Shown piece after piece: positions 55,555-64,000 of a stretch of DNA of 64,000 nt. The stretch lies in the NCBI GenBank assembly GCA_024734555.1, contig JANPWX010000064.1, forward strand, positions 1,289,990 through 1,353,989. Reading direction: 5' to 3'. Within the stretch, counting starts at the first letter, position 1; the number at the start of each line of letters is the position of its first letter. Both the position numbers and the translations under genes were made by a program. The notes below the pieces were generated by a model, which saw only the letters and a program-made list of their open reading frames with translations, had not been told where the DNA came from and did not search any database. This stretch comes from Trochalopteron elliotii (taxonomy: Eukaryota > Chordata > Aves > Passeriformes > Leiothrichidae).

Positions 55555-55568
55555 TATTTTGGTTGCAG
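55555..55568 (+). promoter_or_regulatory. IMMP2L: 3' splice site of the IMMP2L terminal exon
   Basis: The T/G-rich tract TTTTGGTTGCAG ends in CAG at 55566-55568 and is followed by GTT, the first codon of the exon (phase 0). The homology to IMMP2L begins exactly at this junction, which confirms the site. The pyrimidine tract is interrupted by Gs, so it is a moderate rather than an optimal acceptor. Confidence 0.9.
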
Positions 55569-55688
55569 GTTTCTCTTGGACTTCTGCATGCCCGAGCTAC
55601 TCACATTCTGTGGCCTCCACATCGCTGGCAGAAGTTACAGCCAGTGCTGCCTCCGGAGCGCAAACCGCTCCACAGAGAGCAAGAATGA
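55569..55688 (+). CDS. IMMP2L: Terminal coding exon of IMMP2L (mitochondrial inner membrane peptidase subunit 2)
   Basis: IMMP2L is the catalytic subunit 2 of the inner-membrane peptidase complex. It is an S26-family Ser/Lys signal peptidase that removes sorting peptides from a few intermembrane-space proteins; known mammalian substrates include cytochrome c1 and mitochondrial glycerol-3-phosphate dehydrogenase. This exon encodes the last 39 residues and a TGA at 55686-55688. Translation in phase 0 gives [20 protein letters not shown] and then a basic, Pro-rich tail ending HREQE. It matches my recollection of the vertebrate protein closely over the first 30 residues, with the same length; the last ten differ more. 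In the family this segment continues the conserved Gly-Pro-x-Ser motif after the catalytic core. The catalytic Ser and Lys are encoded upstream, outside the window. Frame is intact, with no frameshift or premature stop. Frames 1 and 2 also stay open across this exon (to 55716 in one case) but have no homology. Confidence 0.93.
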   Translation, partial: VSLGLLHARATHILWPPHRWQKLQPVLPPERKPLHREQE

Positions 55689-56068
55689 CCTGAGGGTTCA
55701 GACAGGAAAACACTGACATGAAGTTCAGCCAGCAGGAGTTGCAGTGGTTATACCATGATCGTTAAGAGCTTTGCCAAGTGCTTTGACATCAGTGTCATAT
55801 CAACAAATACATGTGACATCTTAATGTTACAATGCCACCAGAAATTCTTCATGCTTCTTTTATTTGTTTGTTCTATTGTTTCATGGGTTTTAAAAATCTC
55901 AAACATTAGGGCATTCTATATTAATTCAGTTTGAAATAATTGGTTGTAGAAGAACTGAATGCTCGTTTTGTTTCTGGAAGCAGAAAAAGCTTGGCTTATG
56001 TCTGTACTTGTGCTTCTCTGGACAAGAAACTATTAAACTTTCAATAAACTATTTTGATCTTTTACATT
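55689..56068 (+). other. IMMP2L: IMMP2L 3' untranslated region
   Basis: Runs from the TGA to an expected cleavage point 15-25 nt after AATAAA (56043-56048). The end near 56068 is inferred from the signal and from the following CA and GT/T-rich downstream sequence (56071-56086). The first part is moderately GC-rich, then it becomes AT-rich. No repeat is seen in it. Confidence 0.75.
56043..56048 (+). terminator. IMMP2L: IMMP2L poly(A) signal AATAAA
   Basis: Canonical hexamer about 355 nt after the stop codon, followed by ACATTCA (candidate cleavage) and a GCTTGTTTCTTTTGT downstream element. Confidence 0.8.
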
Positions 56069-56958
56069 CAGCTTGTTTCTTTTGTAACTGCATGGAAACT
56101 TTATTAATATTGATTACATATGGAAAAAGAAAAAAACACCCAAAATACTTTGGATTGTCCTATAATTACTACTAATGAAGAATCAGTACTTCTGTAGGTG
56201 AAAAGTTTTTAATACATTTTATTTCTTTTATTAAACTGAATACATATTATTTATTTCTATTTTCTTTCTCAGGATAAAAATAATTTGTTTGATATAAATA
56301 TTCCTTGTATATCTTTCTGAATTAGATATTCAGTCAAAATGTACAAATGATATTACATTTACTGAAGGCAGTGTTTAATTAATTTTTTTAGTTGAGTAGA
56401 TCTTCTTAAGTACTGATTGCCACATTTCTTTGGAACTATGTAATTAGATAAGAAATATGCAATTAATATTCTAGTATATAGTTAATAATATAAATATACT
56501 CTATGAATAGGCAGTAAAGCTTCTGCATACGCTATAAGTGAAAATAACTTGGAAAATGACACATTTTCAATGACAAATCAATATGAGCCAGCTTATGTTC
56601 ATATTTATTGAATTTTACTTCACATAGGCTAGTACTTAAAAAAAATTAACTTACCACACAAAAGATCTTTTAACATTTTCAGCTAAAAAGATGCAATTAT
56701 CAGAACTTCAAGCAAGATTAGTCTACAGCTCTTTGAACACACACATCTGCCTTGTGAGTTACATGATAGCTTCAATCACTATGAAAACTATCTATTACAA
56801 TCTTTCTTCTTAAATGGTCCAGCTCTGTAGACTCTCTGAATACTTTCTTGTCTCTGTGTCAGGATTTTTTTTTGTTCCAGAAAGGTGTTCTACAGGTCTC
56901 TGAACACTCTTACTTAAACTAATGTGGTTTGTTTGGGTATTATTGCAGTAAATTCAGA
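56069..56958. other. Intergenic AT-rich DNA past the IMMP2L 3' end
   Basis: No gene or transposon recognised. A second poly(A) signal further on cannot be excluded, because A/T-rich hexamers are common here. Confidence 0.55.
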
Positions 56959-57250
56959 ATTATTCAGAGACAGAAGGAGAATCCAGGGAACTACATGCCT
57001 ATAAGCCTGCCCTCATTGTGGGGAACATTATGGAATGTTAGGGGAGTCAAGCTCAGACAGCATGGGTTTAGGAATAGCAGGTCCCATTTGACCAACCTGA
57101 TCACATTTTATGACCATCCTAGTGGATGACAGAAGAGCTGTGGATATTTACATGGACTTCAGTAAAAGCTTTGACACTGTCTCACACAGCATTCTCATGG
57201 GCAAGATGACAGCCCACAGCTTGAGCAGGTGCTCTCTTCACTGGGTTAAA
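56959..57250 (+). pseudogene. CR1 LINE reverse-transcriptase remnant
   Basis: One frame gives KENPGNYMPISLPS near 56975-57015 followed by a QHGF...SHLTNLI segment, the start of the RT fingers region of CR1 ORF2. A different frame from 57122 gives MDFSK.FDTVSHSIL, the YLDFSKAFDTVSH-like motif A of LINE reverse transcriptases, including its catalytic Asp position. The two parts are out of frame and the catalytic YADD region is absent, so this is a dead internal fragment, sense to IMMP2L but beyond its 3' end. Ends are approximate. Confidence 0.88.
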
Positions 57251-60200
57251 AACTGTATTCTTCTGTCTATATTTTTCCACCCTTGATCCTCCCCAAACCA
57301 TCCCCATTTTCCTGACTTTGATCCCCTAAACACCTCAGAAGTCTTGTGTGGTTCTGAAATGCTCTGCCCTGCACTCCACAGCAAAACCTGTACCCTGGGA
57401 AAGTCTGCCAGGCAACCCAGCCAGCCTCCCCTCTGACTCCTGGTGTTAGCTGTACCCAGGCGTGGATCCAGGAGCCTCAGTGCTCCTTCACAGCTGTGAG
57501 GTGAGACTTTCACAGTTTGATGACTCATGTAATACACACAAAGGAGTTAAATCATGGTGTTGTTTGGCCTCCCACAGCTTGCATATTTTCTTTAGGCTCC
57601 TTTGTCTGTGTGAAGACTGGCTCATTATCACATGACTTATACAGGCTCTGAAAGTATAAATGTCCCAAGTATTCTTGTGAATATAACTGTGACATGTCTC
57701 AAGGAATATTTATTCACTTATATTTGCATACATATATTTATAAATATTTAAGCATTTATATGAACATGTATGTAGGATATACATGATGAAATGATGGAAT
57801 AGAGAATATGCCCATTAAGTCTGAAGATGGTTGTAAAGACTGATGTAAATTTGGAAAATGGTATTAGAGTGCAGTGATTTGAATTTGATAATGATAAGCA
57901 GAGAGTTGGTGCAATAATTACTCATATACATACTGGATTATTAAAAGAAAATTTAGATATTATCGTGGATTGTAGCTGAGCATGAGGCAACAATATGCTG
58001 AATAAGGAAAATACATGCTTTGTAAAAAGCAGTACAGGCTGTAAACACAGCAAACATTATTCCTTCTACATTCATGTATGGTATGATTTTACAAACCAGA
58101 TACAAAAAAAAAAAAAAAATGAGAACAATAGGAATATTTAGAAAGACACAAGAAATATAGAGAGAAACCAAAAAATAATCACCTATGAGGAATGTTGGAA
58201 GTACTTGGGTTTACATTTAGTCTTCAGAGTCTGAGACAGTCTTCAAAATCATGAAAGATTGCTGTGAAGTGCAAGACAATCATTGGGTCTTCAAATTCAT
58301 CATGTGTGGCAGCAGAACTAATAGACTTGTAAGACAACATTTGGACTGTTCGATTAGACATAGAGAAAGAAACATTTAAATTATAAAAATTTATGAAACA
58401 CTTGAATAGATTATTTTTTATTGCATGCCTTTAATTTTTTTTATCAGGCCTGTTGTAGACAGAAGGATGGATGAAGTAGACCTGAGGTCCACATCAGCTA
58501 TTTTATACATTTTCTGTTTAGCTCTTCTGTGCTTGGTAAATTTGGTGGTGCCTTTGATGCTAGGCAGGCAATTGCATCAATATCTAATTTCTTTAGACTG
58601 ATAATTATGATTCTTTAGATTAGATTCTTTAGCCTAACAGTGTTACAGTACGCTTATGTACCACATTCCTGTAATAAGCATCTAAAGAACCAGTTTCCTG
58701 TAAAATAAGCTATTTTGCTTCATGCTGTCATCGTATTAATGTGCATTACATTTTACATTATCATGTAGGTTGGTGAATAGAAATAGCTCAATGAAGTCAT
58801 AAGTATAACAGAAAATTCAGTATCCAGAGCATGAAGAGCAGACCTTTCCTTTCAAAGCAGAAAGGACCAAGATTGGCACACATGAGCACACATTTAAAGG
58901 TGGTGTTATTTAATTGATATATTTGGGATTCAGGCTTCAAATGTGAAACACCAAATGAGAAGCCTGTTCTGGAAGTAATGAAATCAGTAGCAAAAGTATC
59001 ATGACCATCATGATTAGCTTTCTAAGGCCTCTTCACAGGCCTTCTGGGTTTTGGTTCTGGCTTATATCTGTAATGCAATAAGGTATGATTTCATGGGAGT
59101 TAAATAAGAATGAGCACAAGTAAGGAGTAGGACACTAAGAAATGAAAGGGTGACAGGATATTTTAAAGCTTGATTTTTTTTTTAGTGTTTCAGGAGTCAC
59201 ATATACACCTTCCTATGGCCCAAGAGAGAGAGACTGCCAGACTGCACTTGTAGAGCAAGGAGAGATGTTGCAAAAAGATCAGGAACTGGTACTCTTAGCA
59301 GACATGCACAGCAACATCTGAAAGAGTGACAGAACAAAGCTGTGTATCTCAACAGCACAGCCTCATACAGAAAACCAAAACACCAACCAAGAAAGTGGAA
59401 AGCTGGTGTAAGTAAAGAATGATCATCTAATGAATCTAAGGATCTTCAATTAGGTTGTCAGGATTTCCCATGACAAGGAAACGTTATAGCATAGGAGATG
59501 TGCTGAGGTTCATTTCTTCCTTCTATTCATCCTTTAGGATAATGTACCTAGATGATGCAACATGAATACTGGCAATCTGTCATTGCATGCACAAAGCACT
59601 AGCTGTTCAGGTTTGAAGCAATTGCAAAATGGATAATTTAGTGCAGAACTATCCAAGAAGAAAAAAGTAAAGCCAAGAAAATAGATTGTACTTTAGTAAA
59701 CAGTTTTCACTGCCTGGATCCTCAAGTATTAACACATGAAATACACCAGACATTGCAATCACAAGACATATGAAGTCAAAGTACCACAGTATAGTCAAGC
59801 GATGAGAGATATCAGCTCTTCCTATGCAGAATTTCATTTTTACATATCTTTTTCATTCCTTTAGGTTTGTTTGCCAGGCAAATCCAACAGAGCTCTGAAC
59901 ACTTCCAGCATATTAGTAGGTCAGCTGTCAGAAGTATCTTTCTGTAGTTGTGCTGCTCAGGTGTCTAGCAGCTGACGAACCTGCATGCTCTTGCACAACT
60001 TCAGTTATTCTTTGGCATTTTAGTATAATGTGGAATAATTCTCTCACTTTGGAATATTTTATTATCACCACTATTATGATCAAGAAAATTATCGCTTTCT
60101 TCCTTTCAATGCTGACAGAGTCTATTTTTATCATGGTCTATTTAGCATCTTATCCAAGGTCATAAGATACACAGGATAGATATGGAAAAAAATCCCAGAA

Positions 60201-62029
60201 TTTCCTAGATCACAGTCTACCTATTGATTGTCTATCATTTACTGTTAGTCATTACCTTGAACAATTAATGAAAAAATGTACATTTTGTGATATAAAATAC
60301 AAATCTTAATGGATTTAAAAGATAGTGAAAACCAAAGTTCTGAGTAGACAGCTTTGCCTTCCACAATTCTACGGTGAGAGAAAAAGATGAGTCTTTAGAG
60401 CTAAAGTTTCCTGTGGCATTATAGGCTCATAGAATATGTAATGTGGCCATAACAGTGGCGAATATCTTAGGATATGTCCTTCCAAAAATACCCAGTTTCA
60501 CCCCAAACCACTGGATTTGTGTAAATAGCATGCAGCAGCCCTTTCTCACCATCCTGTAGAAGCTATGCTCTTGTGCAGAAATAAATTGAAGTAATTGAAA
60601 AAATCTAGAGGACAAAGGGTGCAAGACAGCCACATGGCAGTGGCCTAGGGGATAAACTGGGGATCCCAGAGGTAGCAGAGCTGAAGTTCTCATCACTACA
60701 TCTGTACTCCTTTTCAGTAACTCTGTGTGAATTAAATGCTCAGACTACTAAATCTGGTACCACAGCTACAGACTTAATTTCAGGTAGTGTTTTCCAGTGG
60801 TTTTTAATTAAAATAACTATAGTGTAACCTATTGTGGAAGTTCTAGCAGTACACCTTATGACCCTGAATGCTGTGGGATTATTTGCTTGGATTTTAGTTT
60901 GTGAAATAAAAGATAAACCAGAAGCTGATTTATGCAACTGCACCTCAAGAGACTTTTAAGCAGAACGTTACACAGAAAATATTGCCAATACTTAAACTAT
61001 GTCATAATTCAAATATTTTCTTGATTGAAATTCATTAATTGTGTTATTGGATGAGGGGTTCATCTTTGGAGGATTTAGTAGTTAACACCCCAAAGGTGTA
61101 GAATATTTTAAAAATGCAGCAGCTGTATGTGAATAGCAGGTTACCCCAAACATACAGTGAAGAAAGCTTTAATATAAAAAAAAAAAAAGAATTGTGCTAA
61201 CTTGTTGGAACTATATTAACCCACCATATTATGTACTATCTTCCTTTTCCATCCCACTCACAAATGTCTCAGCATTTTATTTAACATCTAACCTTTTCTC
61301 ATATCCTCCTATTAAATGTCAAAATTGAATTTTACATCCTTTGGGAGCTAAACATACCATACCCATATTTTTTTCCTTACATTCATTTCAAGTAATAAAT
61401 GAAACATGGAACAGCAATTTTTTTAGCAATCCTCACAGTTTCATCCATTTGATTACAAGTATTAATCAGATAAATGGTCCTGTTTTCTGTAGGACTTCAT
61501 TGCCTCAGGATCTAAGATCACGCTATAGTACTTAACTTTCTAACCTGCTTTTGATGAGCCTGTAATTAAAAAAATGCATTTCCTTTATTCTCCTTTCTTC
61601 CCTCATTATGAATGGATGGTTTCTAAATCTGACATGAAATATCTTAAGGGTTTAGATAAGTAGACCATTTGTCCAGTAACCTGTTCCTGACAGAGGTCAG
61701 TAAGTTATACTTCCTATAATGAAGAGTTTGGGATAACCAGCCAAAAGGGAAATTACTTTTCAGCCCCAGGCAGTTAGTGTTATGCCCTGGGGCATGAAAG
61801 TTTAAATTTCTTACTTATCTTATATCCTTTCTAATGTAACTGAATGTTCCACTATCCATATAAATGTTTAATGCTCTCTTTAACAGCAATATCTGAAAAG
61901 TCTGTTTGTAAACAGAATACAGCTGAGTAAAGTCTGAAAGTTTTATCTTTAACTGCTGTTTACTTGCTCTATCCCCTATGCTAAATTGGGAGCAATTATC
62001 GTAGTTGCTACAACGTTTAGTTGCTATAG
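57251..62029. other. Intergenic stretch, nothing firmly recognised
   Basis: A GC-richer patch at about 57280-57530 (a 99-codon minus-strand frame without a domain) directly follows the CR1 remnant and may be an unrecognised part of the same insertion or another old repeat. A runs lie at 58105-58120 and 61170-61183. No coding exon or RNA gene is supported. Confidence 0.5.
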
Positions 62030-62074
62030 TTTAGTTACTACCATTGTAATCACATTACAATGGTAGCAACTAAA
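62030..62074. repeat. 21-bp near-perfect inverted repeat with 3-base loop
   Basis: Left arm 62030-62050 and right arm 62054-62074 are reverse complements at 20 of 21 positions, separated by CAC. Just upstream, the TTAGTTGCTA-like unit of the left arm occurs twice more at about 14-bp spacing (around 62001-62030). The hairpin is short for a miRNA precursor and no TIR-bounded transposon is evident. Confidence 0.9.
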
Positions 62075-62734
62075 TTAAAACATCAATTATATAAACAAGT
62101 GAAGTCTTTTTATAATAGGGGCTAAACACAGTAGTACCCAGCAGGTTCAACAAAAATAGGGGTTTCTGTTCTCTCTGTACAGTTGGTTAAATTTATTTGG
62201 GTCACTGACTGGCATAATTCCAAATCTTACATTGAGTCTTCAATAACCAGGTGCCAAAAGTGAAAGTGCCTGTTCTTTAGTGGTTTACTTTTTAAAGAAT
62301 TTTGAAAATCAGGTGCTTTTTGTTTTAAGTCATCTGAAATGAAATGCCTCTCTTCCAAAATCAGTAGTCACTATTAAAAATCAAGGTCATGATAGAAAGT
62401 TTGAATATATTTGCTCTTTTGATAACTGACTAAAAAGAAGAAAATTATTTCCTCCACCTTTTCTCTATTAGTAATCTGTATTTTAAACGGACCCTTCTCA
62501 ATAACAGAATGAAATTTTTAAGGACACAGAAAACCTCTGATGAGATTTTCTAAAAATACTTAAAATACTTTATTGCACAAGGAGATACATGGCCTTGATT
62601 GGTAGCAATGGAATTTTTTATGCTAAATTATTTTGTGATAAATTCATAGAGTGATTTAACCATCTAACAGCCAACACAGATTCTTTTAGCCTACCATGTA
62701 GTTACAGTGAGTCTAATCTCTGTTGTGTGTTTGG
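62075..62734. other. Intergenic AT-rich DNA, nothing recognised
   Basis: No gene, RNA gene or transposon recognised. Confidence 0.5.
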
Positions 62735-62811
62735 TTCTCTCTCTTTCTCTCTCTTTCTTTCTCTTTCACACACACACAGACACACATACCCCCACACACC
62801 CTCACACCCAC
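62735..62811. repeat. Compound (CT)n-(CA)n microsatellite
   Basis: A CT/CTTT-rich tract (to about 62766) passes into CA repeats interrupted by GA, TA and CC steps. Confidence 0.93.
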
Positions 62812-63700
62812 GATACTTAATCTTGTAGGTGTCTAAGGAATGAAAAGCTACATTCATGAAAAGTTTCAAGTGCTGCAATAATTAATTAGCATCTTCAATA
62901 TGAATACCTAGTGTCCCTATTTAGCATGAGAAGAAATAGCTATTGAAGAATGAGATTTTCAAAGTGCACTGGATAGGGCAATATCCAAATTGTCCAAAGG
63001 TTATTTAGTGTCTAAGATTGCATTGGTCCTAGTTAATTAAAACTGCCTGGGAAGAGTCTCAGGAAAATTAGTACTTTTTCAAAAAGCAATGAAGGGTTGG
63101 AAGTCCTTCTTAATTCAAGTGACCACATTTAATTTTTCTTCAGATGACACAAATTATTTAGTGAAAACTGGCAGGAAAAGAGTTTGTAGAAATGTGCCAA
63201 CCATAAGTGTCATGAGGGTAGCTACTGTTAAGAGTGATTCACTTAAGTTTATCTGGAATACATAATTCCAATAATTCAATCACCCATTTGGAAAGAAAAC
63301 AATATGGCAATTCCATCAGCCAACACTTTTCAGTAACTTAAAGCTTTTGAAATTCTTACACTCATATTTAGCTTCTACTTGTTTTGTTTTATTTTATTAA
63401 TCATTCTGTTGGTTTTTTATTTTTTCTAGTCACAGTCCATAATTCTTATTTTCACACTACTGACCAGTTTGATCATCATAAACTTTTCCTCTCACTAGCA
63501 ATGGTGAAAAATCCTCTCATTTTTAAAAAATCTTATTCTCACTTCTAGTTTTCACTCTGTTGCTTAGCTACTCACCTAGAGTATTTCCTTTTTCATATGT
63601 GCTCCTTTTCTTCATAGTCTTCAAAACATTTCTTTTGATTTTTCCAATAACTCTGTTATGAAATTCAACTTTGTAGAAATAATAATTATCCTTACATATA
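62812..63700. other. Intergenic AT-rich DNA, nothing recognised
   Basis: No gene or transposon recognised. Confidence 0.5.
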
Positions 63701-63740
63701 ATAATATAATATAATATAATATAATATAATATAATATAAT
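63701..63740. repeat. Pentanucleotide microsatellite (ATAAT)8
   Basis: Eight uninterrupted ATAAT units with degenerate copies on both sides. The 62-codon minus-strand frame across it encodes only Ile/Tyr/Leu repeats and is an artefact of the repeat. Confidence 0.97.
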
Positions 63741-64000
63741 TAATAATCCTTAACAAAATAAAAATATAGCCATTGTTTCAGGATTTTCTTTGCACAATAT
63801 CTTTGAATATTGCATTTTGAAATTTAATTCTTGTGTAAGATTGTAAGAAAACATAATTATCTAGCTACATAATGGACCTAAATTGACATTCATCATTGCA
63901 GTATTGATGTATCATAAAAGAAAATGGTGCAAATTTGAAACACATATGATGCATGCAGCAAATCAATCTGAGATTGAGAGCACAGTTGGAACATGATGGG

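Larger units (their letters stand above)
1..55568 (+). other. IMMP2L: Part of the last intron of IMMP2L
   Basis: Everything upstream of the terminal exon acceptor at 55568 is read as intron. I looked by eye for the preceding coding exon, which in the family encodes the conserved segment leading to the Gly-Pro just before this last exon, and did not find it. The upstream exon boundary is therefore inferred to lie before position 1. An intron of at least 55 kb fits the known architecture of this gene, which has very long introns in vertebrates. LRRN3, which is nested inside an IMMP2L intron in other vertebrates, would appear as a single long open frame and is absent here. The intron holds four LTRs, two CR1 fragments, simple repeats and one assembly gap. 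Confidence 0.75.

Noticed and set aside
55501..55716. 71-codon frame across the IMMP2L exon ending at 55716
   Set aside because: It overlaps the exon in a different phase and reads through the intron upstream. The IMMP2L match is in the phase beginning exactly at 55569, so this frame is a shadow.
57238..57537. 99-codon minus-strand frame after the CR1 remnant
   Set aside because: No domain, composition driven by a GC-rich patch, no splice or promoter context.
60420..60440. CATAGAATATG as a possible CR1 end
   Set aside because: Only a short partial match with no CR1-like sequence on either side.
62030..62074. microRNA precursor reading of the inverted repeat
   Set aside because: A 45-nt hairpin with a 3-base loop is shorter than normal miRNA precursors; kept only as an inverted repeat.
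1..64000. Unusual prokaryote-type systems (CRISPR, operons, phage) or tRNA/rRNA genes
   Set aside because: No spaced direct-repeat arrays, operon-like gene runs, or recognisable RNA gene structure; the sequence is intron and intergenic DNA of a vertebrate.

Overview
This window is AT-rich vertebrate nuclear DNA, almost certainly from a bird and probably a songbird. The bird call rests on CR1 retrotransposon pieces (3' ends with the ATTCTATGATTCT-type tail and a reverse-transcriptase fragment) and on four solitary LTRs that resemble LTR types I know from passerine genomes. No bacterial, plasmid or CRISPR-like content is present. Most short open frames here are chance frames in non-coding DNA.

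The one gene I can name is IMMP2L, the catalytic subunit 2 of the mitochondrial inner-membrane peptidase, on the + strand. Its last coding exon is at 55569-55688. The exon follows a good splice acceptor, encodes 39 residues that closely match the C-terminus of vertebrate IMMP2L, and is followed by a 3'UTR of about 380 bases with an AATAAA at 56043-56048. I found no other IMMP2L exon, so positions 1-55568 read as part of its very long last intron. From about 56070 to 64000 is intergenic DNA beyond the gene's 3' end.

Layout: 1-5879 plain intron; 5880-6531 a sense solo LTR with a perfect 5-bp target duplication; 6537-25136 plain intron with AT/T tracts and a TATC microsatellite; 25137-25477 an assembly gap bordered by a G4-prone GAGGG repeat; 29925-29966 two adjacent short palindromes; 31795-32290 an antisense CR1; 42171-42757 a sense, internally shortened LTR; 43169-43411 and 45166-45741 GC-richer unexplained patches; 48195-48820 an antisense solo LTR with a perfect 6-bp target duplication; 50880-51011 a sense CR1 tail; 51342-51922 a second antisense LTR; 55569-56068 the IMMP2L terminal exon. 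Downstream lie a CR1 reverse-transcriptase remnant (about 56959-57250), a near-perfect 21-bp inverted repeat (62030-62074), and two microsatellites.

I did not find a convincing undescribed biological system. The points most worth checking are how the intronic LTRs affect IMMP2L transcription, an AUG-bearing pseudo-exon in frame with the terminal exon, the inverted repeat near 62 kb, and what the gap at 25 kb hides.
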